Positions 28,888 to 39,047 are shown, counted from the stretch's first letter. The stretch: DNA of 64,000 nucleotides from Rhizobium sp. RM (GCF_013390595.1 NZ_JACAWV010000008.1:310001-374000); one strand, 5' to 3'. A program made the numbers and translations. The notes: generated by a model not told the origin, from the letters alone.

Positions 28888-30156
28888 ATGGCATCTATGG
28901 AAGGTGAGGAGAGGGGCGGGCATTTGTGGTGGAAGTTGCGCCATAGCTGGATGCCGATCCTTATCGTCACCATGCTTGCCATCGTCGCCCTTTTTGAGCT
29001 GCATTCGCCATATCTTCCTGCCGCGTTGTGGCTTGGCGCCGTCATTGCCATCCTGCTTGTCGCTAAAAGCAAAAAGCGCGACCTTGTCATCGAAGAGGAA
29101 GCCCCTGTTGTCGAAGAGCGGGAAGAGGTCGGTGAAAATGTCATTGCCGGTGTAAGGGCGGGTTTGGCCGTTCTCGATACGCCCATTTTTATTTTGGACA
29201 AGAACACGGCTATCCTGTTTCAGAACGGGGCTGCGGAACGGGCTTTCGGTGCTTTGCCTGTTGGCGCGCATATTTCGGCAAGACTCCGCTCACCTGGTCT
29301 GCTTGACGCCATCCGCGAAACCGTGGCGACCGGTCAGCCTAACCAGATCGAACATTTCGAGCGGCTGCCGTCCGAACGGGTTTTCATCGCACGGATTGCC
29401 GTTGCCGATGTGCAGAAGGGTGTTGGGCCTGCATTCTACATACTCTCGTTCCGCGATGTCTCGGAACTGCGTCGCATCGACCGCATGCGCAGCGATTTTG
29501 TCGCCAATGCGAGCCATGAGTTGCGCACCCCGCTGGCTTCTCTGCGCGGTTTCATCGAAACCATGCAAGGCCCGGCGCGCAATGATCCCAAGGCCCAGGA
29601 ACGCTTCCTTGCGATCATGCTGGATCAGTCCACCAGAATGGCCAGATTGGTGGACGACCTCATGTCGTTGTCGCGGCTTGAATTGCGCGCCAACATCGCC
29701 CCCGATCAGAAGGTCGATCTCGTGTCCGTCATCGGCCATGTCAGGGACGCACTCTTGCCTCTGGCGAAAGATCTCGACATGACCATCAATCTGCACCTGC
29801 CTGACCATCCGGTTGAGGTGGATGGTGACCGTGACGAGTTGGTGCAGGTTTTCCAGAACCTCGTTGAAAACGCTTGTAAATACGGCCAGGAAGGCAAAAT
29901 TGTCGATGTCTGGTTGCGTGCCGAGCCGGGAAGCCCGGTCGAGGTAAGCGTTGTCGACAAGGGGCCGGGCATTCCGGCCGAGCATGTCCCGCGACTGACC
30001 GAGCGTTTTTATCGTGTCAGCGTTGCTGACAGCCGCTCCAAAAAGGGGACCGGACTGGGGCTTGCCATCGTTAAGCATATCCTTACCCGCCACCGCGCCC
30101 GCCTCATTATCAAGTCCGAGCTGGACGTCGGAACCGACTTTACCGTCAGATTCTGA
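28888..30156 (+). CDS. phoR: Phosphate regulon sensor histidine kinase
   Basis: Membrane kinase that phosphorylates PhoB when phosphate is short. The 422 residues show two closely spaced membrane helices (about 22-40 and 43-60), a PAS-like region, an H-box NASHELRTPLASLRGF, an N-box QVFQNLVENACKYG, and G-boxes VDKGPGIP and GTGLGLAIV. As in other PhoR proteins there is no large periplasmic sensor; input comes through PstSCAB and PhoU, which follow in order. Confidence 0.95.
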   Translation: MASMEGEERGGHLWWKLRHSWMPILIVTMLAIVALFELHSPYLPAALWLGAVIAILLVAKSKKRDLVIEEEAPVVEEREEVGENVIAGVRAGLAVLDTPIFILDKNTAILFQNGAAERAFGALPVGAHISARLRSPGLLDAIRETVATGQPNQIEHFERLPSERVFIARIAVADVQKGVGPAFYILSFRDVSELRRIDRMRSDFVANASHELRTPLASLRGFIETMQGPARNDPKAQERFLAIMLDQSTRMARLVDDLMSLSRLELRANIAPDQKVDLVSVIGHVRDALLPLAKDLDMTINLHLPDHPVEVDGDRDELVQVFQNLVENACKYGQEGKIVDVWLRAEPGSPVEVSVVDKGPGIPAEHVPRLTERFYRVSVADSRSKKGTGLGLAIVKHILTRHRARLIIKSELDVGTDFTVRF

Positions 30157-30217
30157 CATAAAAGACGCCGTGATTGTAGTTTAATTCAAGAAAATCATTA
30201 AAATTCAAAAGCATAGC

Positions 30218-30235
30218 GTGTCACAAATCTTTTAT
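30218..30235 (+). promoter_or_regulatory. Degenerate Pho box before pstS
   Basis: GTGTCAC, AAAT, CTTTTAT has the 7-4-7 layout of a Pho box with two mismatches per half. It is 117 bases before the pstS start, in the 195-base gap after phoR, where a separate high-output pstS promoter would be expected. Confidence 0.45.
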
Positions 30236-30351
30236 GCAAATGACATAAAAGGATGTGGCTACGGTGGTTAAGAAGAGGTCGCCGAGCGCAAGCTACGAGC
30301 GAATGCCGCTATCGGCTGCGTCCACAAACAAGCCCACGATGGGAGAGACAA

Positions 30352-31386
30352 ATGAATATCGTTAAATTTTCCGCAGCAGCCCTGGTGGCCTCTGTCGCCT
30401 TTGCTGGCGCCGCCGCTGCTCGCGACCAGATCCAGGTTGCTGGTTCTTCCACAGTTCTGCCCTACGCAAAGATCGTTGCTGAAACCTTCGCTGAAACCTT
30501 CCCGAACTTTAAGGCTCCGGTTGTTGAGTCTGGCGGTACGGGCGGTGGTCTCAAGGCATTCTGCTCGGGCGTTGGCGAAGGCACGATCGATATTGCCAAT
30601 GCTTCGCGCGCCATCAAGGCTGACGAACTGGCTGCCTGCAAGGCAGCTGGCGTGACCGACGTTCAGGAAGTCAAGATCGGTTACGACGGCATCGTTTTCG
30701 CCATGGACAAGTCCAACCCGGACGTAAAGCTTGAGCCTAAGGACCTTTACCTCGGCCTCGCTGCGGAAGTTGTGAAGGACGGCAAGCTCGTTGCCAACCC
30801 TTACAAGAAGTGGTCTGAAATCAACAAGGAACTGCCGGATGTAGCGATCGCCGCTTACATCCCTGGCTCCAAGCACGGCACGCGCGAAGTCTTCGAAGAG
30901 AAGATCATGGCTGACGGCTGCAAGGAAGCTGGCGCAACCGACGTTATCAAGGGTCTGGTTTCCGACGCCAAGCAGGCTGCCGCCAAGTGCGTAGCTGTTC
31001 GTAAGGACGGCGCTGCTGTTGATATCGACGGCGACTACACCGAGACCCTCGCTCGCATCGACGCCAACAAGACCGGCCTCGGCGTATTTGGTCTGGCTTT
31101 CTACGAAAACAACGCTGACCGCCTCAAGGTTGCGACCGTAAGCGGTGTTGTTCCGTCAACCGAGACTGTTGCCAGCGGCAAGTATCCGGTTTCGCGCCCG
31201 CTGTTCTTCTACGTGAAGAAGGCTCACCTCGGCGTTATCCCTGGCCTCAAGGAATATGTTGAGTTCTTCGTTTCGGACGAGATGATCGGCCCTGACTCTC
31301 CGCTCGCCAACTATGGCCTGGTTGCAGCTCCGGACGCAGAGCGTGAAGAAATCCGCTCGAAGTTCGGCGCCGGCTCCACGATGTAA
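30352..31386 (+). CDS. pstS: Periplasmic phosphate-binding protein
   Basis: Binds phosphate for the Pst transporter. The 344 residues start with a signal peptide (MNIVKFSAAALVASVAFAGA, cut near AAA-RDQ). Phosphate contacts lie in VAGSSTVLPYAK and VVESGGTGGGLKAF, and SKHGTREVFEEK is also conserved. Codon use is strongly biased, fitting high expression. I took ATG 30352 with GGGAGAG upstream rather than an in-frame extension to 30253. Confidence 0.95.
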   Translation: MNIVKFSAAALVASVAFAGAAAARDQIQVAGSSTVLPYAKIVAETFAETFPNFKAPVVESGGTGGGLKAFCSGVGEGTIDIANASRAIKADELAACKAAGVTDVQEVKIGYDGIVFAMDKSNPDVKLEPKDLYLGLAAEVVKDGKLVANPYKKWSEINKELPDVAIAAYIPGSKHGTREVFEEKIMADGCKEAGATDVIKGLVSDAKQAAAKCVAVRKDGAAVDIDGDYTETLARIDANKTGLGVFGLAFYENNADRLKVATVSGVVPSTETVASGKYPVSRPLFFYVKKAHLGVIPGLKEYVEFFVSDEMIGPDSPLANYGLVAAPDAEREEIRSKFGAGSTM

Positions 31387-31393
31387 TAAGGCT

Positions 31394-31420
31394 GAAGGGC
31401 GCGGCATGTCCGCGCCCTTC
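31394..31420 (+). terminator. Strong hairpin between pstS and pstC
   Basis: GAAGGGCGCGG (31394-31404), CATGT, CCGCGCCCTTC (31410-31420), an 11-bp perfect stem with no good T-run. Such hairpins often stabilise pstS mRNA and reduce read-through into the permease genes. Confidence 0.65.
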
Positions 31421-31625
31421 GCTTCGTTTGTCCTCGGTTGACAGTTCCTATTCATCATTGCGTGCATGATTTCAGATGGATAGGACGTATCAACCTTGAC
31501 GTCTGTCCGGCTTTCCTAGAGGGAGGCGGCAGGCTTTCAAAGGATGATCCAGCAGTCTCCTTTTTGATGACTTTAAATTTGCCCGATATCGCACCGTGCC
31601 TTTGAGGCACGCCGAGGGAACTCTA

Positions 31626-33110
31626 ATGAACACATCCATTCTTTTGCTGGTACTGGCGCTGATCGGCATCGGCAGTTATCTGCTTGGCAGTCGCCGGGCC
31701 GTTGCGCTTTCTGGGGGGCGTCCCTCCAGTATGCATTCCCGTGCTGGCTATCACGGTTCTTACGCTGTCGTCTGGGCTGTTTTGCCCGCAGCGCTCATCC
31801 TCGCAGTCTGGCTTGTGATCAGCCCATTGGTGGTCACGTCAGCCGTGCGCGGCGGATTTCCTGAAGATGTGCGTGCGCAGCCTGAAGCGCAGCAGAGCCT
31901 GACCTATGGCATGGTAACGTCGATTGCACGTGGTCTGCAGAGATTGAACACTGAGGAACTGGCGCAGGTCGAAGCGGATACTGCCGCTACCCGTCCGTTG
32001 CTGGCGTCCAAGGGTGTCGCGATTGCTGGCGACCCAGAGCGCTACATGATCGATGCCGCACACACACTCAATGGCATGACGTCGACCAGCCGGTTGGTGA
32101 TGATCGTTGTGGTGCTGGCAGCAGCATTGGCTGGCGGCGCATATGCGCTTCGGTCCATCGCGCCGCGTTTCAGAGCGCGCAATCAGGTCGAGAAGGTCAT
32201 TCTTGCCTCCTTGCTGGTTGCCTCTTCGATCGCCATCCTGACGACCATCGGCATCGTACTTTCGATGCTGACGGAAGCCATCCAGTTCTTCACCATGGTC
32301 CCGGCGCACGAATTTTTCTTCGGCACGGTCTGGGACCCGCGTTTTGCAGCAGCTGGTGCCACGGATAGTTCCGGTCAGTTCGGTCTGATCCCGCTGCTCG
32401 CAGGGACACTTTATATCGGCTTCGTCGCGATGCTTGTCGCCGTTCCGGTTGGCCTCTTCTCGGCAATCTACATGTCGGAATATGCCGGACCGAAGCTGCG
32501 TTCGGTCGCAAAGCCCTTGCTTGAGGTTCTCGCCGGCATTCCCACGATCGTTTACGGCTTTTTCGCCCTGACGACGGTCGGACCGTTCCTGCGCGATATT
32601 TCCGCGCAGATCAACGGCCTTGCCACCGGCAACTACACGAACTTCATTCAGGCGCAGAGCGTTCTGACGGCCGGTTTCGTCATGGGCATCATGCTGATCC
32701 CTTACGTCTCGTCCCTGTCGGACGATATCATCACCGCCGTGCCGCGTTCGCTCCGTGATGGTTCGCTGGGCCTCGGTGCGACCCGCTCGGAAACGGTCAA
32801 GAAGGTTATTCTTCCGGCTGCTCTTCCAGGTATCGTCGGCGCACTTCTGATGACGGCCTCTCGCGCCATCGGTGAAACCATGATCGTGGTTCTCGCCGCC
32901 GGTGTTGCTGCCCGCCTGCAGATCAATCCTCTTGAGCCGATGACCACCGTCACCGTGAAGATCGTCAGCCAGTTGACGGGCGACCTCGAGTTCACCTCGC
33001 CACAAACGCTGGTCGCCTTCGCGCTCGGCATCACGCTTTTTGCCATCACGCTATGCCTCAATATCTATGCGCTCTACATCGTGCGCAAATACCGGGAGCA
33101 GTATGAATGA
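31626..33110 (+). CDS. pstC: Phosphate ABC transporter permease PstC
   Basis: Inner-membrane channel subunit of Pst. The 494 residues include about eight membrane helices. The extended N-terminal region (residues 1-200) with extra helices and a periplasmic loop is typical of alphaproteobacterial PstC and longer than the roughly 320 residues of E. coli. The permease motif SLRDGSLGLGATRSETVKKV (EAA loop) is near residue 375. The ATG at 31626 follows GAGGGA. The stop overlaps the pstA start (ATGA). Confidence 0.93.
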   Translation: MNTSILLLVLALIGIGSYLLGSRRAVALSGGRPSSMHSRAGYHGSYAVVWAVLPAALILAVWLVISPLVVTSAVRGGFPEDVRAQPEAQQSLTYGMVTSIARGLQRLNTEELAQVEADTAATRPLLASKGVAIAGDPERYMIDAAHTLNGMTSTSRLVMIVVVLAAALAGGAYALRSIAPRFRARNQVEKVILASLLVASSIAILTTIGIVLSMLTEAIQFFTMVPAHEFFFGTVWDPRFAAAGATDSSGQFGLIPLLAGTLYIGFVAMLVAVPVGLFSAIYMSEYAGPKLRSVAKPLLEVLAGIPTIVYGFFALTTVGPFLRDISAQINGLATGNYTNFIQAQSVLTAGFVMGIMLIPYVSSLSDDIITAVPRSLRDGSLGLGATRSETVKKVILPAALPGIVGALLMTASRAIGETMIVVLAAGVAARLQINPLEPMTTVTVKIVSQLTGDLEFTSPQTLVAFALGITLFAITLCLNIYALYIVRKYREQYE

Positions 33111-34426
33111 CCGACATCGTTTCTCCCGCAACCGGCGGTGCCACAAGTGTACCGGCCCGGCGTGATATCGGCATCAAGCGCCGTTATGCCGCAGAACGTC
33201 GCTTCCGTGCCTATGGAATGGCAGCAATTTCCTTCGGTCTGATCTTCCTGTTCCTGCTTCTTTGGTCGGTTGTCGGCAAGGGATACACGGCTTTCCAGCA
33301 GACGATGATCACTGTGCCGGTGGAATTCTCCGAGCAGATCATCGATCCCAAGAACGAGCGTGCGACCAATCCGACGAAGCTCATGACCGCCAACTACCCG
33401 GTGATCGCCCGTGATGCGGTTGCCAAGGTTCTTGGAGTGGCTCCGACGGACCGCGCGGGTCTGCGTGCTGTCAACGCCATGATTTCGGACAGCGTCCGCA
33501 CCCAGTTGCGTGACATTGTCACCGCTGATCCCTCGATCATCGGCACGACGCGAAATGTGACGCTGCTCGCCTCTGGCGATGTCGACAGCGCCTTCAAGGG
33601 TCAGGTCGACCTGACGGTGGACGAAAACAACCGCCGCGTTTCGAACCAGCAGCTTGGCTGGATGAATCAGCTCGTTGAGAGCGGCCAGCTTGCCAAGCAT
33701 TTCAACACGGGCATTTTCGTCAACGGCGCGTCGAGCCGTCCGGAAGCTGCCGGTGTCGGCGTGGCGCTGATCGGCTCTTTCTACATGATGATGATCGTTC
33801 TCGTGCTGTCGTTGCCGATTGGCGTTGCAGCCTCGATCTATCTCGAGGAGTTTGCACCGAAAAACCGCCTGACGGATCTTATCGAGGTGAACATCAACAA
33901 CCTCGCGGCTGTTCCTTCGATCGTTTATGGTCTGCTTGGTCTCTCGGTCTTCATCAACTTCATGGGCTTTCCGCGCTCGGCCTCGCTGGTCGGCGGTCTC
34001 GTCCTGACATTGATGACGCTGCCAACCATCATTATCGCGACCCGCGCTGCCCTCAAGGCTGTGCCGCCGTCCATTCGCGCCGCTGCCCTTGGTCTTGGCG
34101 CATCGAAGATGCAGACGATCTTCCACCACGTGCTGCCGCTTGCCATGCCTGGCATTCTGACCGGCACGATCATCGGCCTCGCACACGCCCTTGGCGAAAC
34201 GGCGCCGCTGCTTTTGATCGGCATGGTGGCCTTCGTTGCGAACTACCCGACGACGCCGCTCGATCCTTCGACGGCACTGCCGGTACAGATTTACATGTGG
34301 GCGAACGAAGCAGAGCGTGCCTTTGTCGAAAGAACATCTGGCGCTATCATCATCCTGCTCCTGTTCCTCATCGTCATGAATGTTGGCGCAATCCTGTTGC
34401 GTCGCCGCTTCGAACGGCGCTGGTAA
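33107..34426 (+). CDS. pstA: Phosphate ABC transporter permease PstA
   Basis: Second channel subunit, 439 residues with an N-terminal helix, a large extracytoplasmic insertion (about residues 60-220, a DUF3333-type region) and then the six-helix permease domain with EAA loop SIRAAALGLGASKMQTIFHH. It starts inside the pstC stop, so translation is probably coupled. Confidence 0.94.
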   Translation: MTDIVSPATGGATSVPARRDIGIKRRYAAERRFRAYGMAAISFGLIFLFLLLWSVVGKGYTAFQQTMITVPVEFSEQIIDPKNERATNPTKLMTANYPVIARDAVAKVLGVAPTDRAGLRAVNAMISDSVRTQLRDIVTADPSIIGTTRNVTLLASGDVDSAFKGQVDLTVDENNRRVSNQQLGWMNQLVESGQLAKHFNTGIFVNGASSRPEAAGVGVALIGSFYMMMIVLVLSLPIGVAASIYLEEFAPKNRLTDLIEVNINNLAAVPSIVYGLLGLSVFINFMGFPRSASLVGGLVLTLMTLPTIIIATRAALKAVPPSIRAAALGLGASKMQTIFHHVLPLAMPGILTGTIIGLAHALGETAPLLLIGMVAFVANYPTTPLDPSTALPVQIYMWANEAERAFVERTSGAIIILLLFLIVMNVGAILLRRRFERRW

Positions 34427-34442
34427 AGGGAGCTAGAAAGCT

Positions 34443-35258
34443 ATGAACATGTTGTCGGAAGCAGCAGTTGAAAAGGCGCTGGACAAGAAAATGAATGAAG
34501 TTTCGTACAAGATGATTGGCAAGGACGTTTCGGTTTTCTACGGCGAAAAGCGTGCGCTTTACGACGTGAACCTGAATGTCCGCGAAAATACCGTTACTGC
34601 GCTTATTGGTCCGTCCGGTTGCGGAAAATCCACCTTCCTGCGCACCCTGAACCGCATGAACGATACGATCGATGGCTGTAAGGTCACCGGCAAGATCACG
34701 CTCGATACGGATGATATCTACGATCCGGCAATCGACGTGGTGGAACTGCGTGCTCGTGTCGGCATGGTGTTCCAGAAGCCGAACCCGTTCCCGAAGTCGA
34801 TCTACGAAAACATTGCTTACGGTCCGCGTATCCATGGCCTCGCCCGTAACAAGGCGGATATGGACCAGATCATCGAGTCCAGCCTGCAGAAGGCCGGTCT
34901 GTGGAATGAGGTGAAGGATCGTCTGCATGAATCCGGTACGGGTCTGTCCGGCGGTCAGCAGCAGCGCCTTTGCATCGCACGCGCAGTTGCCGTGTCCCCG
35001 GAAGTGATCCTCATGGACGAGCCTTGCTCGGCCCTCGACCCGATCGCTACCGCCAAGGTCGAGGAACTGATCCATGAGCTGCGTGCCAACTTCACGATCG
35101 TGATCGTGACCCACTCCATGCAGCAGGCCGCTCGCGTCTCGCAGCGCACCGCTATGTTCCATCTTGGCCATCTGGTCGAGGAGAACGAAACGGACAAGAT
35201 GTTCACCAACCCGGATGACCAGCGCACGCAGGACTACATCATGGGCCGCTTCGGCTGA
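34443..35258 (+). CDS. pstB: Phosphate ABC transporter ATP-binding protein
   Basis: ATPase of the Pst system, 271 residues: Walker [11 protein letters not shown]-loop [19 protein letters not shown] (diagnostic for PstB), signature [14 protein letters not shown], Walker [14 protein letters not shown], and switch His in [15 protein letters not shown]. The ribosome binding site is AAGGGAG. It follows pstA by 16 bases. Confidence 0.97.
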   Translation: MNMLSEAAVEKALDKKMNEVSYKMIGKDVSVFYGEKRALYDVNLNVRENTVTALIGPSGCGKSTFLRTLNRMNDTIDGCKVTGKITLDTDDIYDPAIDVVELRARVGMVFQKPNPFPKSIYENIAYGPRIHGLARNKADMDQIIESSLQKAGLWNEVKDRLHESGTGLSGGQQQRLCIARAVAVSPEVILMDEPCSALDPIATAKVEELIHELRANFTIVIVTHSMQQAARVSQRTAMFHLGHLVEENETDKMFTNPDDQRTQDYIMGRFG

Positions 35259-35311
35259 TTGTCCGCCCAGCGCCTCAGAGAAACCGAACAAGTTTGGCGC
35301 CTCCGTTCTGC

Positions 35312-35330
35312 CACCCGCCATCGGCGGGTG
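35312..35330 (+). repeat. Hairpin in the pstB-phoU gap
   Basis: CACCCGCC (35312-35319), ATC, GGCGGGTG (35323-35330), extended outward by TCCGTT/AACGGA. No T-run follows, so it is likely an mRNA processing or stability element. Confidence 0.6.
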
Positions 35331-35361
35331 AAAACGGAAGGCAAAGCCCAGGGACGAGATC

Positions 35362-36087
35362 ATGACACAGACAACGACGCATTCGCATATCATGTCGGTT
35401 TACGACGACGAGTTGAAATTCCTCAGCCGCCGGATTGCCGAAATGGGCGGCCTGGCGGAGCAGATGTGCGCGGACGCCGTTCGCGCCCTTGTCAATTCCG
35501 ATGCGGCATTGGCGCAGAAGGTGATTTCCGACGACGCGATCCTTGACCACGCCGAGCGTGAAATCGGCGACAAGGCCATCGTCACCATCGCCAAGCGTCA
35601 GCCAATGGCTGCCGACCTGCGCGAAATCATCGGTACGCTGCGCATTGCGGCGGATCTTGAGCGCGTCGGCGATCTCGGCAAAAACACCGCCAAGCGCGTG
35701 ATTGCCGTTGCAGGAACCGGTGTTCCACGCAAGCTGGCTCGCGGCCTCGAACATCTCTCCGAGCTTGCCCTCGTGCAGCTCAAGGAAGTTCTCGATGTTT
35801 ATTCGACACGTTCGGCTGAGAAGGCGCAGGCCATCCGCGAACGCGATGAAGAAATCGACGCGATGTACACCTCGCTCTTCCGCGAGCTGCTGACCTACAT
35901 GATGGAAGATCCGCGCAACATCACGACCTGCACGCATCTTCTGTTCTGCGCCAAGAACATCGAACGTATCGGCGACCATGCGACCAATATCGCCGAGACG
36001 ATCTACTACATGACCACCGGCAGCCAGCCGGAAGGTGAGCGTCCGAAGGACGATAGTTCCAACACTCTCGGTTCCGTGACCGAGTAA
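35362..36087 (+). CDS. phoU: Phosphate signalling regulator PhoU
   Basis: Links PstSCAB to PhoR and restrains the Pho response at high phosphate. The 241 residues form two PhoU three-helix domains; the metal-binding E/D-x-x-x-D pattern is seen in DLERVGDLGKNTAKR (first half) and NIERIGDHATNIAE (second half). It keeps the standard place between pstB and phoB. Confidence 0.95.
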   Translation: MTQTTTHSHIMSVYDDELKFLSRRIAEMGGLAEQMCADAVRALVNSDAALAQKVISDDAILDHAEREIGDKAIVTIAKRQPMAADLREIIGTLRIAADLERVGDLGKNTAKRVIAVAGTGVPRKLARGLEHLSELALVQLKEVLDVYSTRSAEKAQAIRERDEEIDAMYTSLFRELLTYMMEDPRNITTCTHLLFCAKNIERIGDHATNIAETIYYMTTGSQPEGERPKDDSSNTLGSVTE

Positions 36088-36114
36088 CAGACCGGCAGAC
36101 CTGCGGAGTTCAGT

Positions 36115-36801
36115 ATGGTACCGAAGATTGCAGTTGTTGAAGATGAAGAGGCGCTGAGCGTTCTGCTTCGTTACAATCTTGAGGCTGAGGGTTACGACGT
36201 CGACACGATACCGCGTGGCGATGAGGCCGAGATCAGATTGCAGGAGCGGGTTCCCGACCTCCTGATCCTGGACTGGATGTTGCCTGGCGTCTCCGGTATC
36301 GAACTGTGCCGCCGGTTGAGGATGCGGGCGGAAACCGAACGTTTGCCGATCATCATGCTGACAGCGCGTGGCGAAGAAAGCGAACGCGTTCGCGGTCTCG
36401 CCACAGGCGCGGATGACTATGTGGTGAAACCCTTCTCCACGCCGGAACTGATGGCACGCGTCAAGGCGATGCTGCGTCGCGCCCGCCCAGAGGTTTTGTC
36501 GTCAGTCCTGAAATGCGGCGACATCGAACTGGATCGGGAAACGCACCGCGTGCATCGCAAGACGCGTGAAGTGCGCCTGGGACCGACCGAGTTCCGTCTT
36601 CTGGAATTCCTGATGACATCGCCGGGTCGTGTTTTCTCCCGTTCGCAGTTGCTGGATGGCGTCTGGGGTCACGATATCTATGTGGACGAACGGACCGTTG
36701 ACGTCCACGTTGGCCGTCTGCGCAAGGCGCTCAATTTTTCGAACATGCAGGATGTCATCCGCACGGTACGTGGCGCCGGTTATTCCATGGAAGCGGCATA
36801 A
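36115..36801 (+). CDS. phoB: Phosphate regulon response regulator
   Basis: OmpR-type activator that binds Pho boxes. The 228 residues have a receiver domain with acidic pocket (EDEE), the phospho-accepting Asp in LLILDWMLPGVSGIE, Thr in MLTARGEE and Lys in DDYVVKPFS. The C-terminal winged helix contains LLDGVWGHDIYVDERTVDVH. It ends the operon and is followed by a terminator. Confidence 0.96.
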   Translation: MVPKIAVVEDEEALSVLLRYNLEAEGYDVDTIPRGDEAEIRLQERVPDLLILDWMLPGVSGIELCRRLRMRAETERLPIIMLTARGEESERVRGLATGADDYVVKPFSTPELMARVKAMLRRARPEVLSSVLKCGDIELDRETHRVHRKTREVRLGPTEFRLLEFLMTSPGRVFSRSQLLDGVWGHDIYVDERTVDVHVGRLRKALNFSNMQDVIRTVRGAGYSMEAA

Positions 36802-36825
36802 TCCAACATCACATACCAGAAACGA

Positions 36826-36852
36826 AAAACGGGCCGTAAGGCCCGTTTTTTT
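36826..36852. terminator. Bidirectional terminator between phoB and gcrA
   Basis: AAAACGGGCC pairs with GGCCCGTTTT with a long T-run (36845-36852), between convergent genes. Confidence 0.9.
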
Positions 36853-36869
36853 ATTCCGTGTTGTTCCAC

Positions 36870-37403
36870 TTATGCCTTGCGGCGTTCGCTGACAGGCTGG
36901 TAGGCGAGCTTCGCATGAAACTTGCAGTAGGGCGAAGATTCCAGGGCTTCGCAGCCACAGAAATGGAAGTCGTCCTTCAGCGGATCGCCAACCGGCCACT
37001 TGCAGGTGCGCTCGGTCAATTCCGTCAGCGTCAGGCGGCGCGAGGCCGGCGTAACGATATCGCGCGAAGGAACGTATTCGAGCACCTGAGCTGTCTCGAT
37101 ATCCATCTCTTCGTGAAGGGCTGTCGCAACGCTGGCGCGTGCCACGGTCCGAACCGGCGTGGTGTTGACGCGGGCGGTGTAGGTTGCCGTACGAGGTGCC
37201 GCTGGTGCCGTACGCTTCGGTGCAGAGCGCGCCGATGTTACGGTTCCGCCAGCCTTGGCGCGGCCCGGGAGATTGAGACGGTGAACCTTGCCGATAACGG
37301 CGTTACGGCTTACACCACCCAACTGTGCCGCTATCTGGCTGGCACTGAGGCCCTCGGACCAAAGTTTCTTGAGTTTTTCGACTCGTTCATCCGTCCAGTT
37401 CAT
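36870..37403 (-). CDS. gcrA: Cell cycle regulator GcrA
   Basis: Alphaproteobacterial sigma-70 cofactor that activates promoters carrying CcrM-methylated GANTC. The 177 residues start MNWTDERVEKLKKLWSEGLS with the helix-turn-helix QIAAQLGGVSRNAVIGKVHR. The C-terminal domain ends with a Cys/His cluster (CKWPVGDP, FHFCG, SPYCKFH). The ATG at 37401-37403 has GGAG upstream; a longer frame to 37475 is unlikely. Confidence 0.95.
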   Translation of the reverse strand: MNWTDERVEKLKKLWSEGLSASQIAAQLGGVSRNAVIGKVHRLNLPGRAKAGGTVTSARSAPKRTAPAAPRTATYTARVNTTPVRTVARASVATALHEEMDIETAQVLEYVPSRDIVTPASRRLTLTELTERTCKWPVGDPLKDDFHFCGCEALESSPYCKFHAKLAYQPVSERRKA

Positions 37404-37833
37404 GCCGCTTCTCCGCTCGTCGCGTCTATTTCGGCAGAATCCTTCTCCATCTCGCGAGCGCACTCCGAGTGTCAATTCCGCCGGATTTTTGGTGACTAGT
37501 TCCGCCGCAATGCAGTCTAGTAATTGACGATTAACCTAGTGTGAGGCTGACTCCGTGGCAAGAGTCGCGGGAATCATCTGGAATCGATTTTCCGGTTTTC
37601 CCCAACTTGCTGTTCAGGAGAGTCCGAAAGGCAACACCTTGTGGTTCGGTCACGTGTTCCCACTATGACTTGGGAACGCCGGAAAATGAGGACTTTTGTT
37701 GACATCGGCAGTTGAAGTGACAATAGTGCCCCAGCCGCCGCAAGGCGGCATTTTTGATTTTCAGGCAAGGCATAACCTTGTCCACCTATTGACAACGATA
37801 TGAAAGCGCATTTGCGCAAGGAGTGATGCAGCC
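37404..37833. promoter_or_regulatory. gcrA-argD divergent regulatory region with GANTC cluster
   Basis: 430 bases without a gene. Five CcrM sites (GANTC) fall within 76 bases: GACTC 37549, GAGTC 37562, GAATC 37571, GAATC 37581, GAGTC 37620; another GAATC is at 37437 in the gcrA leader. GANTC should occur about once per 256 bases by chance. The cluster suggests methylation-dependent control of gcrA, argD or both. Confidence 0.6.
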
Positions 37834-39036
37834 ATGGCCGACGCCAACGCGCCATTGTTTGATACGTTTTCAAGAGCGCCGCTGCGTTTCGAACGCGGTG
37901 AGGGCGTCTGGCTGTTCACGGAAAGCGGCGAGCGATATCTCGATTTTGCGGCCGGTGTTGCTGTCAATTCCTTGGGGCATGCCCATCCGCATCTCGTCGA
38001 GGCTATCAAGACGCAGGCTGAAAAGGTCTGGCACGTTTCCAACCTTTATGAAGTGCCGGGACAGGAAAAGCTCGCAAAGCGCCTGACCGAAGCAACATTT
38101 GCTGACAAGGTGTTCTTCACCAACTCCGGTGCCGAAGCGCTGGAATGTGCCATCAAGACTGCACGCCGTTATCACTACTCCAAGGGCCACCCGGAAAAGT
38201 TCCGCATCGTCACCTTTGAGGGTGCGTTCCACGGCCGTACGCTGGCAACAATCGCTGCAGGCGGGCAGCAGAAATATCTCGAAGGTTTCGGCCCCAAGGT
38301 TGAAGGTTTCAATCAGGTACCGTTCGGTGATCTCGAGGCCTTGAAAGCCGTTATCACCAATGAGACGGCAGCCTTGCTGATCGAACCGATCCAGGGCGAG
38401 GGCGGCATTCGCGCGCCCAGCAAGGAACTCCTGCAGACGCTTCGTGATCTGTGCAACGAACACGGCATGCTTCTGATCTTTGATGAGGTTCAGACGGGTG
38501 TTGGACGTACCGGCAAACTGTTTGCCTACGAGTGGACTGGCGTTGCGCCTGACATCATGGCTGTTGCAAAGGGTATTGGGGGCGGCTTCCCGCTCGGCGC
38601 TTGCCTTGCGACGGCTGATGCGGCTTCCGGCATGACCGCAGGCGTGCACGGCACGACCTATGGCGGCAATCCGCTCGCCATGGCCGTCGGCAATGCTGTA
38701 CTGGACGTTGTTCTTGCAGACGGCTTCCTTGAACGCGTGCGTGATGTCGCGCTGGTGTTCCGTCAGGGGCTTGCTTCGCTCAAGGATCGCTTCCCCGACG
38801 TGATCGAGGAAATCCGTGGCGAAGGTTTGCTTCTCGGCATCAAGGCGCGCGTACCATCAGGCGAATTGCTGCAGGCGATGCGAGCAGAGCATCTGCTCGG
38901 CGTGCCTGCGGGCGACAACGTGGTGCGCCTTCTGCCGCCGCTTGTTACCACGGCGGAAGAAGCGCGAGAGGGTCTTTCGCGTATCGAAACGGCTGCCGCC
39001 TCTCTGACAGCGGCAAAGCAGGCGAAGATCGCCTGA
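37834..39036 (+). CDS. argD: Acetylornithine aminotransferase
   Basis: PLP enzyme of arginine biosynthesis, 400 residues. The class III aminotransferase motif [20 protein letters not shown] with its PLP-contacting Asp precedes the Schiff-base Lys in [33 protein letters not shown] binds the cofactor phosphate. AAGGAG is 10 bases before the ATG. It forms a unit with argF. Confidence 0.95.
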   Translation: MADANAPLFDTFSRAPLRFERGEGVWLFTESGERYLDFAAGVAVNSLGHAHPHLVEAIKTQAEKVWHVSNLYEVPGQEKLAKRLTEATFADKVFFTNSGAEALECAIKTARRYHYSKGHPEKFRIVTFEGAFHGRTLATIAAGGQQKYLEGFGPKVEGFNQVPFGDLEALKAVITNETAALLIEPIQGEGGIRAPSKELLQTLRDLCNEHGMLLIFDEVQTGVGRTGKLFAYEWTGVAPDIMAVAKGIGGGFPLGACLATADAASGMTAGVHGTTYGGNPLAMAVGNAVLDVVLADGFLERVRDVALVFRQGLASLKDRFPDVIEEIRGEGLLLGIKARVPSGELLQAMRAEHLLGVPAGDNVVRLLPPLVTTAEEAREGLSRIETAAASLTAAKQAKIA

Positions 39037-39047
39037 CAAGGGTTAAG

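Noticed and set aside
35312-35330. pstB-phoU hairpin as a Rho-independent terminator
   Set aside because: No T-run follows and phoU is clearly part of the operon.
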